A stretch of DNA of 64,000 nucleotides, from positions 10,427,395 to 10,491,394 of the forward strand of contig NC_065878.1 of the NCBI RefSeq assembly GCF_933775445.1, in the 5' to 3' direction. Every line of letters begins with the position of its first letter. Position 1 is the first letter of the stretch. Under the pieces are notes generated by a model. That model saw only the letters and a program-made list of their open reading frames with translations. It was not told the origin of the DNA and ran no database searches. Shown here in pieces: positions 47,075 to 59,126 of the stretch. This DNA is from Argentina anserina (taxonomy: Eukaryota; Streptophyta; Magnoliopsida; Rosales; Rosaceae). Position numbers and translations under genes: made by a program.

Positions 47075-47890
47075 TTGAAGGTGCAAATAGATGAATTACT
47101 GGACCAAGGGTTCATTAGACCTAGCGTCTCACCTTGGGGTGCACTGGTTCTGTTCGTGAAAAAGAAAGATGGTTCTCTGCGGTTATGTGTGGACTACAGG
47201 GAACTGAATAAGGTGACCATCAAGAATAGGTATCCCTTGCCTAGGATTGATGACTTTTTCAATCAGCTTAGAGGAGCTACGATGTTCTCTAAGATTGATT
47301 TGAGATCCGGTTATCATCAACTCATGGTGAAGGAAGAAGATATATCGAAGACGGCTTTTAGGACCTGGTATGGACACTATGAGTTTGTGGTCATGCCCTT
47401 TGGTCTAACAAATGCACCAGCTATCTTTATGAGTTTGATGAACCAAATCTTTAGCCCGTACTTGGATGAGTTTGTTGTAGTGTTTGTGGATGACATTCTG
47501 ATATACTCCAAGTCTCAAGAAGAGCATGTGGTGCATCTGAGGACAGTGTTGCAGACCTTAAAGGAAGCAAGATTGTACGCCAAACTAGAGAAGTGTGAGT
47601 TCTGGAAGGAAGAAGTCAAGTTCCTTGGTCATGTAGTCTCAAAGGATAGAGTATTTGTTGACCCATCAAAAGTAGAGGCAGTGAAGAGTTGGGGTCGTCC
47701 AAAGAACCCTACTGAGATTCGTAGTTTCCTTGGTTTGGCAGGTTACTATAGGAGGTTCATTGAAGGGTTTTCTAGTATTGCATCGTCGTTAACTAAGTTG
47801 ACCAAGAAGGACGTTCAGTTTGTGTGGACGAAAACATGTGAGGAGGCCTTCAACAAACTAAAGACTAGCTTGACTCGGCCCCAGTGTTGA
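47075..47890 (+). pseudogene. Ty3/gypsy reverse transcriptase, frameshifted at its end
   Basis: Open frame of 271 codons with RT landmarks in order: [51 protein letters not shown], the catalytic [28 protein letters not shown] and the thumb segment [16 protein letters not shown]. It breaks at TRPQC followed by TGA. The next frame resumes with LTIPTSGGG, as expected if one base of a G/C run near 47880 is missing. The true reading frame starts upstream of this ATG. Confidence 0.9.
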
Positions 47891-48300
47891 CAATTCCCAC
47901 TAGTGGGGGCGGCTATTTCATTTATAGTGATGCTTCACTTCAAGGCTTGGGTTGTGTGTTGATGCAGCATGAAGGAGTGGTTGCGTATGGCTCTAGACAG
48001 TTAAAGGTTTATGAGAAGAACTACCCCACTCACGATCTAGAGCTCGCGACAGTTGTTTTTGCCTTAAAGATTTGGAGGCATTACTTGTATGGTGAGAAAT
48101 TTCAACTCTTTTATGATCATAAGAGTTTGAAGTATCTGTTCTCACAGAATGAATTGAATATGAGGCAGAGGAGATGGATGAAACTCCTTAAGGATTATGA
48201 CTTCACCTTGGAGTATCACCCTAGGAAAGCAAATATGGTGGCCGATGCTTTGAGTAGGAAACCAAGGGGTATAGTAGCTTCTCTTATGATTCAGGAATGA
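47884..48300 (+). pseudogene. Ty3/gypsy RNase H
   Basis: A 138-codon frame overlapping the RT frame by seven bases. It has [40 protein letters not shown] and [15 protein letters not shown], the conserved acidic RNase H core and C-terminal landmark. The start is arbitrary because the frame continues from RT. Integrase is absent. Confidence 0.88.
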
Positions 48301-48462
48301 ATTATACTCGAAACTGCATCGGAATTTGACTTGGTATCATCGGAAAGAAAACCAAAGGTCTTTCTTGGTAGTGTCTCTGTGCAACCTACATTAATCTCAA
48401 GGATCATTCAGGGTCAGACACAAGATAAGTTCTCTTATGATTTAGGAATGGATTATGCTCGA

Positions 48463-50230
48463 TTTAGGTAAGGGTTTTTGTATTATGATAGTTGTGATTG
48501 AAATTGGATTGAAATTGTGGCGTTTTGGTGGAGAATCGGAGGAGGAGGAAGTGGAGGGAGTATTGCTGCCTTAGGCGGCGCTTGAGGGGTGCAGGAGGAG
48601 GCCATAGGCCGTGGAAGGGAAGATGGGAAGGAAAGGAGGGGTTTTGGGCGGCGGTGGGCAAGCCACGCGCGCCGGTTCGAGCGGCGCGTGAGCTCCACGC
48701 GCTGCCACTGTGGGGAGGCACGTGAGCGCCACGCGTGGTCGCCGGAGGTGGCGCGTGAACAGTAAATTTTCAAACATTATTTTTTGTAAAAAGTGATTTT
48801 TGTACGGTAAATTTAAAAAGTAATTTTACGTACGGTGAATATAAAAATTATTTTACGTACAGTAATTGTAAAAATAATTTCTAAAAGGTAATTCAATAAA
48901 TTGTATTTACTGGTTAAGTAATACGTAAACAATACGTATTTGAAGAGTAATACGTAAACAATATGTATATGGGAAGTAATACGTTAACATTACGTATATG
49001 AACAGTAATACGTGAACAATAATTTCGTACAAACCGGAAAATGTTGAACAATAAAACATTAATATTATTTCGACATTCGACGTTTTACGTAACGTTTCTA
49101 ATCACTTCTTCATCAATCTAGGTGAGCGATTAATCGAGTGAAAGAATTGTTTTCAGTATTGTGGGAAATACGCTTAGGAAACTAAGGTGAGTAAAATATC
49201 ACAGTGACAAATCTACCCTTAGCGGAGACTCATAATTACACTTATTTATAATGATTGAACTATGATATGTATATGATATAGTGGGTGGTGTATGTGTATA
49301 ATTGGTAAAATCGATACATATATATGGGTTGCTATATTATATACTGTCATATTTCTGTTTACAAAATAAGTTCATTTATAGCATTGATATTTATTTATTT
49401 GAGAATGTCACTTGATTTTGTACAATAACATGTGATGATTGTTTTGTACGTGGTTTTAACTTGAGTTATGTTAAAACGTTTTTGTTATCTTCGGACGTGT
49501 TGGCATATCGGAACCTAGCCTTGGTCGGGCGACAGTTAGAGCTCTAGTCTGTCTGTCGGTGTACTGACATGAGAGGTAACATATGGGTTACCAACTTATG
49601 AGTATCCATATTTTTGGGTATTGGGTAGCAAGTGGTTGCCCAATGTCTGGCGGCGTACTGCATGAGAGATAACAGATGAGTACCAGGCGCTCATGAGTAC
49701 CTGTATTATAAATGTATTTAGGTAAACAGATGGGTTGCCCGATATCTCATGAGTACTTATATTTTCAGATATTATTGGACAACCAGATGGGCCGTCCAAT
49801 GACTCATGAGTACATTTATAATTAAATTTTTTCATGATTTATCTTTTGTATTTATACACGAGCTATATTGTTGTTTTACTCATACGAGGTACAAAGCTTA
49901 CCAGGTTTGTGTTTACAATCCCGGTGCACCTATTCGATGGTGTATGGGATAGTTCTGTAGGTGTGGATTAGCAGAATTGACGGACTACTCTGAAGACTTC
50001 GAAGTTTATTTATTTATTTTGTGGTGAGGATTGTGAGGATTATACATTTCCATTTGAAATAATTCTTGAATTTTAAATTGGTCTTGTAATAATCCATTTG
50101 ACTGAGTTGTACTATGAACTCAGTAATGATACGTTGTGACGATAAGATGATTTCGAATTATTGAGATTGTTTTTGAGTTTTCATGGCTTGGATTTTTGAG
50201 TTACATACTTGAAAATTCGGGGTTGTGACA
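48463..50230 (+). mobile_element. 5'-truncated LTR of the LTR A/B family
   Basis: Resembles solo LTR B from about position 22475 onward: a GC-rich CACGCGC/GCGCGTG segment, an AT-rich stretch with TTACGTACGGT motifs, GTTGCCCAAT-type repeats, and the end TTCGGGGTTGTGACA. The first roughly 770 bp, including the TATA region, are missing. It is preceded by pol and followed by a primer-binding site, an arrangement no single element has. Confidence 0.85.
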
Positions 50231-50695
50231 GTTGGTATCATAGCGTAGGTTGTGTATTTGGCGATCTATCAATATCATCCAGGAGCGATGGTCCGACTAC
50301 AGCGGACCTCCATCACATGCTCTTCGGTATTGATATGTCGTTGGGTACGCAAGAGTGTTAGGAGCCACACCTTAAGGTTTGGTCCTCTAGTAAAGTATTG
50401 TGACAATACTTCAATGATTCACCTTCTTTCTGAATATCTTTAGTTAATATATGTTGAATCTATTTTATTCGGATTTAAGACTTCGCATGTATTGACTAAG
50501 TGTTTAAATGTTTCAAGGTGATGAATTTGGAGAAGGACCGTGCATAAGGCTGAGGAAATGCAAGAGGCCGATGCCGAGTCCGCAATGTGGAGAACCTCTA
50601 TGAAGAGGTGGCACCACAGGAAGAACAGGTTGACCCTGCGGTAGTCATTAGAGACAATTGTCGCATGCTTAAGCTAATCAAGGACATCAGCAGTC
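50231..50695 (+). mobile_element. Primer-binding site, leader and gag remnant
   Basis: TGGTATCATAGC (50233-50244) differs at one base from TGGTATCAGAGC, the initiator-tRNA-Met type PBS of plant retroelements. A leader and gag-like frame follow, with NVENLYEEVAPQEEQVDP near 50587-50640 in a short frame. The retroelement sequence stops near 50695, where a JMJ25-like exon on the other strand begins. Confidence 0.7.
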
Positions 50696-50969
50696 TATCA
50701 TTCCTCTGACACTGATGGCACATTAAAGACTTTCAACTTACCTAAAATCAGAAATTACTCAATGTTAGTACAGTGAAAACAAGCACACAACACAAACTCA
50801 CAACAACAAAAAAACCCAATATCAAAAACCACAAAGATCATACCTCTGAGCTCTTCTCCAAGTTGGTACATTTCTTCTTCTCCCTTCCTCTTCCTCACAC
50901 TTTGGTTTCCCAAAATGCCCCCATCCCAATTTCTGCGAGCTTCCTCCAACGCTTTCTACCTCTCATCAT
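50696..50969 (-). pseudogene. Truncated second JMJ25-like copy (exon 1 and start of exon 2)
   Basis: On the minus strand an exon from ATG at 50967-50969 to a GT donor at 50843 encodes MMRGRKRWRKL and then, in a shifted frame, GGILGNQSVRKRKGEEE and YQLGEELRG. An intron follows to an acceptor at about 50742, then about 45 bp ending LMCHQCQRND, the start of the JMJ25 zinc finger also found at 45271-45374. The exon is then cut off by retroelement gag sequence. A second, related but not identical, JMJ25-type gene once started here; its body is not visible in this window. Exon 1 also has a frame break. Confidence 0.65.
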
Positions 50970-52811
50970 CACAACTCCAAGTACTCGGATTTTGGTTTTT
51001 GTGGGGAAGGCTTTGATGGAAAAAAAAAGGTGAAGTTTTGAGGTGTTTGATTGCCACCGATGGTGACGGCGATGGGATGTAGCTCCGGCGGTATAAGTAA
51101 GCCCTAGATGGCCGACTCTAGAAAGTTTTGGGCTCCATTTCCTTCCATTTCCTTGGATTTACTTGTATTCTACTCCAAGTTTCTTACTTTCTTCTCTTTT
51201 TGGGAGGGTGAATTGGAAATGAAAGAAATAGTGACACTAAAATTGACAAACCTACTTAAATAATTACTTAATACATCTTCTATTAATAAAATTAGAAGAG
51301 AAGTTTCATGGTTAAATTTTTGAACTACCCAAAATGTCCACGACTTATTAATCTCTAAATTTTATCTGAATATGGTGCTAATGGTAGGATTATAATCTAT
51401 AAATTATAAAGGAGAAAAGAAATAAAGATAATCTCTACATAAGAGAAAAATAAAGAGAAAACCACGATCTTGCAATTTGGTCCAAATGAATATTACGTAT
51501 CAACTATTATGAAGATAACTACGTAAACTACTAACTATTAGTTTTTTTTAAATAAAAGAAAAAAAAACTAAACGATAACATACACGGAGTGTGTCATAAG
51601 ACTAGTAATTACTTAAATAGTCACTAAATTTTAACTTATTCCACTACTTAGACTTTTCAAATATTTCATTTTAGCCACGTATGTGTTATGACTCGAATAT
51701 ATGACATCTAGTCACTTAAAAAATTACAAAGACGCACCTTTAAAATGGCAGGTATACGAAACATGTAATGACGGAGCCATAATAACTATAGGGAGGACTT
51801 TGCTACTCCACTAGGTGGGCGAGCTAAGGGAACGGCCGCACCGAGGTAAAAGAGCATCAGCCAGGAAGTCGGCTTGAGCGAGCATACCTAATCTCTGGCA
51901 AGAGACTTGAGCTTCCATAATACACTTTCACATACTTGCACAAACATCACTGTTGATTCTTGAGACCTTTGATGCCCCTGCCCAAATGTTAGTAAACTGC
52001 GTAATTGGGTGCTACTAATATAATGCAAGACCTTATTTTGTTACCGAGTACTTATGTTGCCTTAAAATGTGGTTCACCAATGACTAGTCTTTAGGTTCAC
52101 AATGACATCAGATCTAAATAAGACCAAAAAGTACCACACCAATATCCCATGTTAAGTGCAGGAGTAGAAGTGGTTACTCTCCTCATTTGCTTATTTCATC
52201 AGACAAAGCTGGCTTGACAAACTCGTCGAGGTTTGAACCTTCCAAGTCATTAGAAATTACTTCCCTAGGACATGGTAATGCATTTCATCAAACTCAAATT
52301 TACCTACAGACCTACTTAAATGTCCAAAACATTCAATCACAGAAAAACTCCTAGACCTGAACCCAAAACTTGGATGTTGCAAGGTCACTTTATTTTTCTC
52401 GTTGAAAACTAGTATCACACCAAGAGGTAACTGAGTGAAACTATATGTACATGCAAAAATATAAGAAAGAAAACCACAGCTGAGATAAAGCTTCAAATCA
52501 CTACAACTACTGTATCCGTTATCTGTACCACAAAGAGATGCAAAATCCCTCCAACTCTTGTTCTATTTATCTTTCGACATAACGAAGCAGCACCCATTAC
52601 ATCAGAAAATCACAAGATAACAATCTACTCTGACAAAATAGGTTATATAAAATATAAAACCAATCTGCATTTGACTGAATCAGAGTGAGTATTCCCTGCT
52701 GAGAAAAAAGAAAAATCAAATGGACTCGAATAAACTCTAACATCTCAGATCATGTCACTTTTAAATCTGTCAAGAATACATAAAACAGAAAAATATTTGG
52801 GTAATATAAAT
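50970..52811. other. Intergenic, no gene seen
   Basis: The part nearest 50970 would be the former promoter and 5' UTR of the second JMJ copy. The rest is AT-rich with no recognised gene or terminus. Confidence 0.4.
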
Positions 52812-53257
52812 CAATGTTTTAAAAAACTCGCCTGAGACTTAAAAAACTTACGGCTACTTACATAACGCGTCTGTTTTTCGATCTGGGCACTGAGACTTAA
52901 AGTTTACGCATTTTACGCCTTATGCTACGTTTTTCATGCCTTTTATACATTTTACTACACCTTAGAAAATAATCTTTTTAGGTATATTTTTATATTTATT
53001 TATATAATGTGTTTAATTTGATGAAAACTATCTAAAACGTTTGGATTATGAATTTCATTATATCTAAATGCAATAAATTAGTAAGTTATTATGTATATTT
53101 GTTCTTTTTATATGTGTATAATTATATATTTACACATTTAACTACTAATTTTTTATAACATAAGGTTTACGACTTATACGTCTCAAATTTTAAAGCTCAA
53201 GACTCTCAAGAAAATGCCTCGGGATACGTCTTCACTTTTTAAAATATTGATATAAAT
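52804..53257. mobile_element. hAT MITE with ATATAAAT duplication
   Basis: The element is 52812-53249 (438 bp). The left end CAATGTTTTAAAAA and the reverse complement of the right end, CAATATTTTAAAAA, differ at one position. Perfect 8-bp duplications ATATAAAT lie at 52804-52811 and 53250-53257. No coding sequence. The CAAT start resembles that of the larger hAT element at 27626. Confidence 0.8.
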
Positions 53258-53722
53258 ACTAAAGGCCTACCAAGTATCTCAAAACCAGCACTAAAGCATC
53301 TAGCACCTGTCATACTGCCCTATAGCATGGTTAGAAATTTAAATAAGCTGCCTTATTGTTGAGCACACTGCACCCGTGGCATTGGGTCATCATCGTCTTC
53401 GTCATCATATGTCTCCCGGTACCGTTGTGTTGACTTGCGCCTCATCTCATCCTCAATGTTGACATCATGCATGGTGGTTTCTTCACACTCATTTAGCTCC
53501 AAGTGAGTCAAATGTTTCTTGTCCGGCTTAGTTGTTAGTATTGTCGCTAAATTTCGGCATTGATCGGGGAAAGAACCCCAGAATCTGGAAATAATACGTT
53601 GAAATAAATGTATAGCATTCCTTTTATGATGCCCTTTGGTGATGTGGCATGCCATCATCATTGATTGCTTTGGACTGATATGCATTGGGATAAATTGAAT
53701 GAGAAAACAACCCGGAGATAAT

Positions 53723-54751
53723 TGTAGACACATGAAATTTAATGAAGTAAATCATCTTCATTAAATAATTAAATCAACCAAGAATCTGACAAAATTGCAC
53801 ACGTGGCCCAAAAGTCAACAAAGTTGGTGCAGATCCGAATAAAACTCGTGTCAGCACATAAATAGATGATCGTAATCAAAGCTATGTGATCCCGATTTAA
53901 ATTGAAAATTGAATGTCATTAACGATTCGAAATAATAATCGAACATTTGATTAAATTAATAAATTCCTTAACAGTTATAATTAAATCAATTATTTGAATC
54001 TGTTTACTTTAGTTATGAGAATAACTAATTTTAAATTAATAAAAAATACATATTGATTTAATTATACAATTAAAGAAATATTATTATTTTAGTGTCATTA
54101 AAATATTCTATAAAATAGAAGTCTTGACATTATAAATACCCCCTTCAACATGAAGAGAATGAGACTTGAGAAGAATAGAGAAAATTACTTAAGCAAGATC
54201 ACTTTCGAGAAATCCTGAAGTCTCCGAAGTCCACGAAGAACTGTCAAACTACCAACTCGCTCGTTCTTTCATCAAATCTAAATCCAAACTCAAGTCCACG
54301 AAGAATCATCAAGCTATCAAATCGCTCGTTCTTCATCAAGTCCAAATCCGAACTCAAGTCCACGAAGAATTATCAAGCTACCAAATCGATCGTTCTTCAT
54401 CAAATCCAAATCTAAACTCAACTCCACGAAGAATTATCATCAAGTCCAAATCCGAACTCAAGTCCACGAAGAATTATCAAGCTACCAAATCGATCGTTCT
54501 TCATCAAATCCAAATCTAAACTCAACTCCACGAAGAATTATCAAGCTACCAAATCGCTCGTTCTTCATCAAATTCAAAACCTAACTCAAATTCTCAAGAT
54601 CAAGTGCATGTCACCCTTGAGCCAAGTTACATACGGAGATAGAATCAGAGGAGTTCACAAAAATTGTAACCTCGCGCTTGATTATCAATAAATTACATTT
54701 TATTTGTACACGTGTCTGTATTCTCATTTATTTTCAGATTCTCGTTCTACA
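53723..54751 (+). mobile_element. Probable solo LTR in the DnaJ last intron
   Basis: Starts TGTAGACACATG and ends TCGTTCTACA, giving TGTAGA/TTCTACA ends. It contains TATAAATA (54131-54138), a transcribed-type region with tandem repeats, and AATAAA (54687-54692), the order of an LTR. About 1029 bp. The flanks ATAAT and GTAAC (the latter after removing the CACTA element) match at 3 of 5, so a target duplication is unproven. The CACTA element is inserted at its very last base. Confidence 0.6.
54212..54590 (+). repeat. 64-bp tandem repeat within the LTR
   Basis: About six copies of a 64-bp unit containing CCACGAAGAA(T), AAGCTACCAAATCG(C/A)TCG and TTCTTCATCAA. One copy lacks its middle third. It lies downstream of the TATA box, so it would be part of the transcript. 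Confidence 0.85.
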
Positions 54752-55764
54752 CACTACAAGAGATTATAGCAAAAGCGAGGAATTTTTTTTGTGACAACAC
54801 AAAATCTGTTGCAAAAACATGACAAATGCGAGGAAACTTCATTTGTCCCGCACAATCTCATTAGTGACAACCAATTTGTTGCAAAAAGTAAGCATTTGCG
54901 ACCAATTTATAGTTGTCGCTTATATACTATTTTCGGACAACCGAATTCCTCACAAAATATCAATTATGCGACAACCTTTACCAATTGTCGGCTACTGTTT
55001 TTGTGACAACTCTAACTTCCTCGCAAAATATTAATTAGGAAACAAATTAAAGAGATTGTCGTTTATTATGTATGTGACAATTAGCTTTTTGTCATTGAAG
55101 ACATTTTCGGCGACATATTCTGCAAGTTGTCGGGTACCGTATTTGTGACAAATTCTACTTCCTCACCGAAAACTAATTGGGTGACAACTTTAACAAGGTG
55201 TCGTGTGATGTTTATGTGACAACTTGATGTTCCTCGCTAAAAGGTACTTCAGCAATGAATACCATTGGTCGTCGGTTGATGTTTTTGTGACAATTGCAAT
55301 TCTCTTGTATAAAGTAGGTATTTGTAACAAATTAATAGTTGTCGCTTATATGACATTTTGCGACAACTAAATTCTCTTGCAAAATGTTAATTATGCGACA
55401 ACTTTTTCAATTGTTGGTCAATGTTTATACGATAACTTTAATTCTCTCACAAAAAATTAATTATATGATAAATTAAAGGGCGCATCGCTTATTCATTATG
55501 TGAGAATCTAAGTTTTCTCACTGAATGTAATTTTAGCGACAAATTTTGTGAGTTGTTAGATAATTTTTATGTGACAAAATTTATTTACTCGCTAAAAACC
55601 ATTGTCAAAAATTAAAATTTCTCACTAATTAAAAAGTATTTTATCGACAGTTTTTGCTCAGGGTTGTATGTGTGTGAAATCAAATCAACGTGAACTGAAA
55701 ATCTCCTCAAGGCGAGCCTTGATGAGATAAAACCCACATGGTGTATATATCTTATAAAAAAATA

Positions 55765-56425
55765 AGCATCTGCTCGAAGTGAGGGCAAAATTCTATCAAG
55801 TGACTTGTATGAGAAGTGATCTTATCAAATCCAACATGGGTTAGAGAGAATCCACTCAAATTGAGGCCAACTATCAAGTGACTTTGTATGAGAAGAGATC
55901 CTATCAAATTTAAATATGGGTTAGAGAGAATCCGCTCAAAGTGTGGCAAAATTCTATCGAGTGTCTTTGTATGAGAAGATCCTATCAAATTCAAATATGG
56001 GTTAGAGAGAATCCACTCGAAATTAGGGCAATTCTATCAAGTGTCTTTGTATGGCAAGACATCCTATCAAATTCAAATATGGGTTACAGAGAATCCACTC
56101 GAAGTGTGGCAAAATTCTATCAAGTGTCTTTGTATGAAAATAGATCCTATCAAATTCAAATATGGGTTAGAGAAATCCACTCGAAATGAGGGCAATTCTA
56201 TCAAGTGTCTTTGTATGGCAAGACATCCTATCAAATTTAAATATGGGTTACAGAGAATCCGCTCAAAGTGTGGCAAAATTCTATCAAGTGTCTTTGTATG
56301 AGAATAGATTCTATCAAATTCAAATATGGGTTAGAGAAATCCACTCGAAGTGAGGGCAATTCTATCAAGTGTCTTTGTATGGCAAGACATCCAATTAATT
56401 TCAAATATGGGTTACAGAGAATCCG
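55765..56425. repeat. About 85-bp tandem repeat inside the CACTA element
   Basis: Roughly eight copies of a unit with TCTATCAAGTGTCTTTGTAT, ATCCTATCAAATTCAAATAT and GGGTTA(G/C)AGAGAATCC. Units alternate between two variants (GTGTGGCAAAAT and GAGGGCAAT), suggesting a higher-order repeat. Frames through it are open only because of the period. Confidence 0.85.
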
Positions 56426-57266
56426 CTCGAAGTGAGGACAAAAATAATTTTATCTCCTTGGGAAAGATAAAAAAAATATAAACTACTTGATTAAATTTAA
56501 ATTTAAATATGAAAAAAAATTCCCCAAAATGAAAAAGAACAATGATCTCATTTGGCCATGTATGGGATTTTGTGGATTTTCCATTAATTTTACTTTAATT
56601 TTTGTTTTAAAACAATTGGTCATTGATTTGTTTATGGAAAGACTCTAAGACTCTGGGTTAGGGTTTAATCCTTCTTATATAGGGTAATCAACAATATGTT
56701 TTTAAAATGGTCTGGGTGTGGCAAGGTAATCAAGCTTCTCTAGGGTTTCAAAATCAAGATATATGCTCATATAAAAACCCCGGCTTTGTCTTTTTAGAAA
56801 CCCCCGTAACGAGTTAGTATCCAAATATAGTTGGATTTTTCTAACTAATAAACAAAATACTTTATTTAAAATAACTAATAGATAAAATAACATAAATTTA
56901 CCTATCTACCCTTATTAATATACAATGAAAATTTGTTACTTATTAAGGATAAAAAAGTACATAAACAAATAATAACTTGAATGTGCTAGTGATTTATTTT
57001 GTTCCCAAATCATATATACGTTTCCTAGCCTACAGGGATATGATCAGCAGTTGAGGAGTGTCCTATATGTTTCATGATACTGTTAGAAAATCCTATTTCA
57101 CAAAGGAAAATGTATGACAATAGAAATCCTTAAGCCTTGTGGAAAAAGGATAAATATGTGTATATATATAGGAAGATCAATTCATGAATCAACCGTACCA
57201 CAAATTGTTTTGTTCTCATAACATTATTGTTGCATCAACCACTTCAATTTATTGTAATTGGCCGGA

Positions 57267-58055
57267 ATGGACAGATCGTGGATTCAGTGGGGTTCATATT
57301 CAAATTATCGGTTCACTAACATGTAAAAAGAAGGAATCAACTATTTTCTGGAGGTTGCGAGCCATCACCTGAATGCAAATAATCATATCTCATGTCCATG
57401 CATGAAGTGTAATAACACAAGTACACACCCTTTGAGCGTAGTCAAGATTAATTTATTGAAAAGTGGCATGGTCACGACATATAACCCATGGATACATCAT
57501 GGAGAGCATAATGAAGTGCAGAATCAACATCTTCCAAATAGTCTAGTTAATGTCTCTGGACAGAATGCCAGTATATTTGATATAATACATGATCTTTTTT
57601 CGAGAGTTAATGCAGATGATACAAGTGACAAGGATGATATTGACGAGGATGAAGACGATGATGTGGATCATCAGGAAACAGGTGGGGTTGACCATATCAC
57701 CAATGTTGGTCTTGAAGATAAAGATAAATATGATAAATTACTGCAGAATTCTGAACGAGAACTCTACCCTGGCTGCACTGAATATTCAGTTCTCACGTTT
57801 GTTGTGGAATTGATTGGCTGCAAAGTAGAGAATCTATGGACCAACAAAGATGATACTAATACATCTTTGCTAAGACATGATGTCGAACCTGCGATTATTA
57901 TCGTTGACAATGCTGTTAAAGAAAAGACTGCAACATGTACTAGTGATTCTGTTGATGATGATTATTCAACTGATGATGATCTTATGTCGAAAGATAATGA
58001 AGCTGATGGTGATGAAGAAGGATTATTGAGTGATAGTGACCCAAATGGTGACTAA
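57267..58055 (+). pseudogene. CACTA TNP2-type transposase, N-terminal part only
   Basis: The ATG at 57267 gives MDRSWIQWGS, the usual CACTA transposase start. TAA at 57324-57326 interrupts, after which the same frame runs to 58055: FLEVASHHLN, the metal-binding SCPCMKCNN, YNPWIHHGE (transposase-associated domain), an acidic stretch rich in D and E, then YDKLLQNSERELYPGCTEYS, the usual lead-in to the catalytic region. Normal proteins continue for several hundred residues with the TNP2 DDE core; here the frame ends in another acidic tail and TAA. It is a truncated, inactive copy. Confidence 0.85.
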
Positions 58056-59126
58056 AATAATCATCCATGCCAATTAATGTCTGATAATGTAATTAGTAGT
58101 GCCAATAACATAAGTTTCGTATCAACTTATATTTTATATTTTTTTGGGTGATTTTATAAATTTCATTGTTCTCCTGAGTGTCCTTTTTTTAATATAAACC
58201 AATTATATATTCTTTAATACTCTTACTGGTAAACATATAATGCATATTTGGTATGATACTCTTAATCTATATCAAAATAGCTTATATCGAAGCAGATATT
58301 CTCGTACGTCAAGCAAACTTAACTCTAGCATATATCCCTTAATTGTCTAGATAAGAAGATAGCAATCTTCTGATTCTTCTCTCATTACGTCTCCTCTTCA
58401 CGTCTCCCTCCCTTAATTGTCCCTAAACCGAACATATATCCCTTAATTGTCATCAGATTTTCCTTCCTCTTTTTCCCTCAAGTGACAAGCGGGAACATTG
58501 AGCGGGAATTGTGAGTGGGAATAGAAAAGTTTGGAGCCCGCCTAATCAAGATCTATCTCAATTGAATAGGATGGAGAACAATATAAAAAAGATACATAGT
58601 GTATATCTTCACAATCACCTCTGTTGTTCGAGATATCTCATCAAAGGTATGTACCAAGAGCAATTACCTACTATATTTTGGTTGGATATAAGTTCTGATG
58701 GAAACTTTTGGTTAAGTTTTTTCTTGTTTCTGAGTAATTGACAGTGTAATTTATGATCTAGTATCATGGCCGTAGTAAACCATAAACCATTCTGTGATGC
58801 CGCCCCCCCTATTAGTTACTAGGAAGATTTTGCAATAATCTCTTCCCACATTCACGTCTCCTCTTAATTATCTTTCCAAATTTTATTTTTTCCAATCTCC
58901 TATATCAGCTATCTTCACGTCTCCTCTCTTCCTTAAACTACTCCTCTCAGAGTGATAAAACACTCTTTATATCTCCTCCATCTCTATCACTCTATCTCTA
59001 CCTTTCCCGATCTCATATCTTAACGTACGTCTATATATTGATGCTTTTTCTCATTTCGTTTTTAAAAAATCAAGACTGTATGAGTAGGTTGAAAATTGTC
59101 TATATATTGTTTGTCATGTGTTGCAG

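Larger units (their letters stand above)
46810..48462 (+). mobile_element. Ty3/gypsy pol fragment (RT and RNase H)
   Basis: Begins in the linker between protease and RT (FHRPGEPVFRYRCLK) and runs through RT and RNase H. There is no protease upstream and no integrase downstream. After RNase H the frame (interrupted by a TGA at about 48298) continues for some 40 residues and then runs into the LTR at about 48463. The 31-bp sequence starting TCTCTTATGATTCAGGAATG occurs at 48280-48311 and again, slightly changed, at 48431-48462, just at the LTR junction. Confidence 0.85.

Noticed and set aside
55941..56301. Frames with repeated YQIQIWV and CLCM peptides
   Set aside because: Produced by the 85-bp tandem repeat inside the CACTA element.
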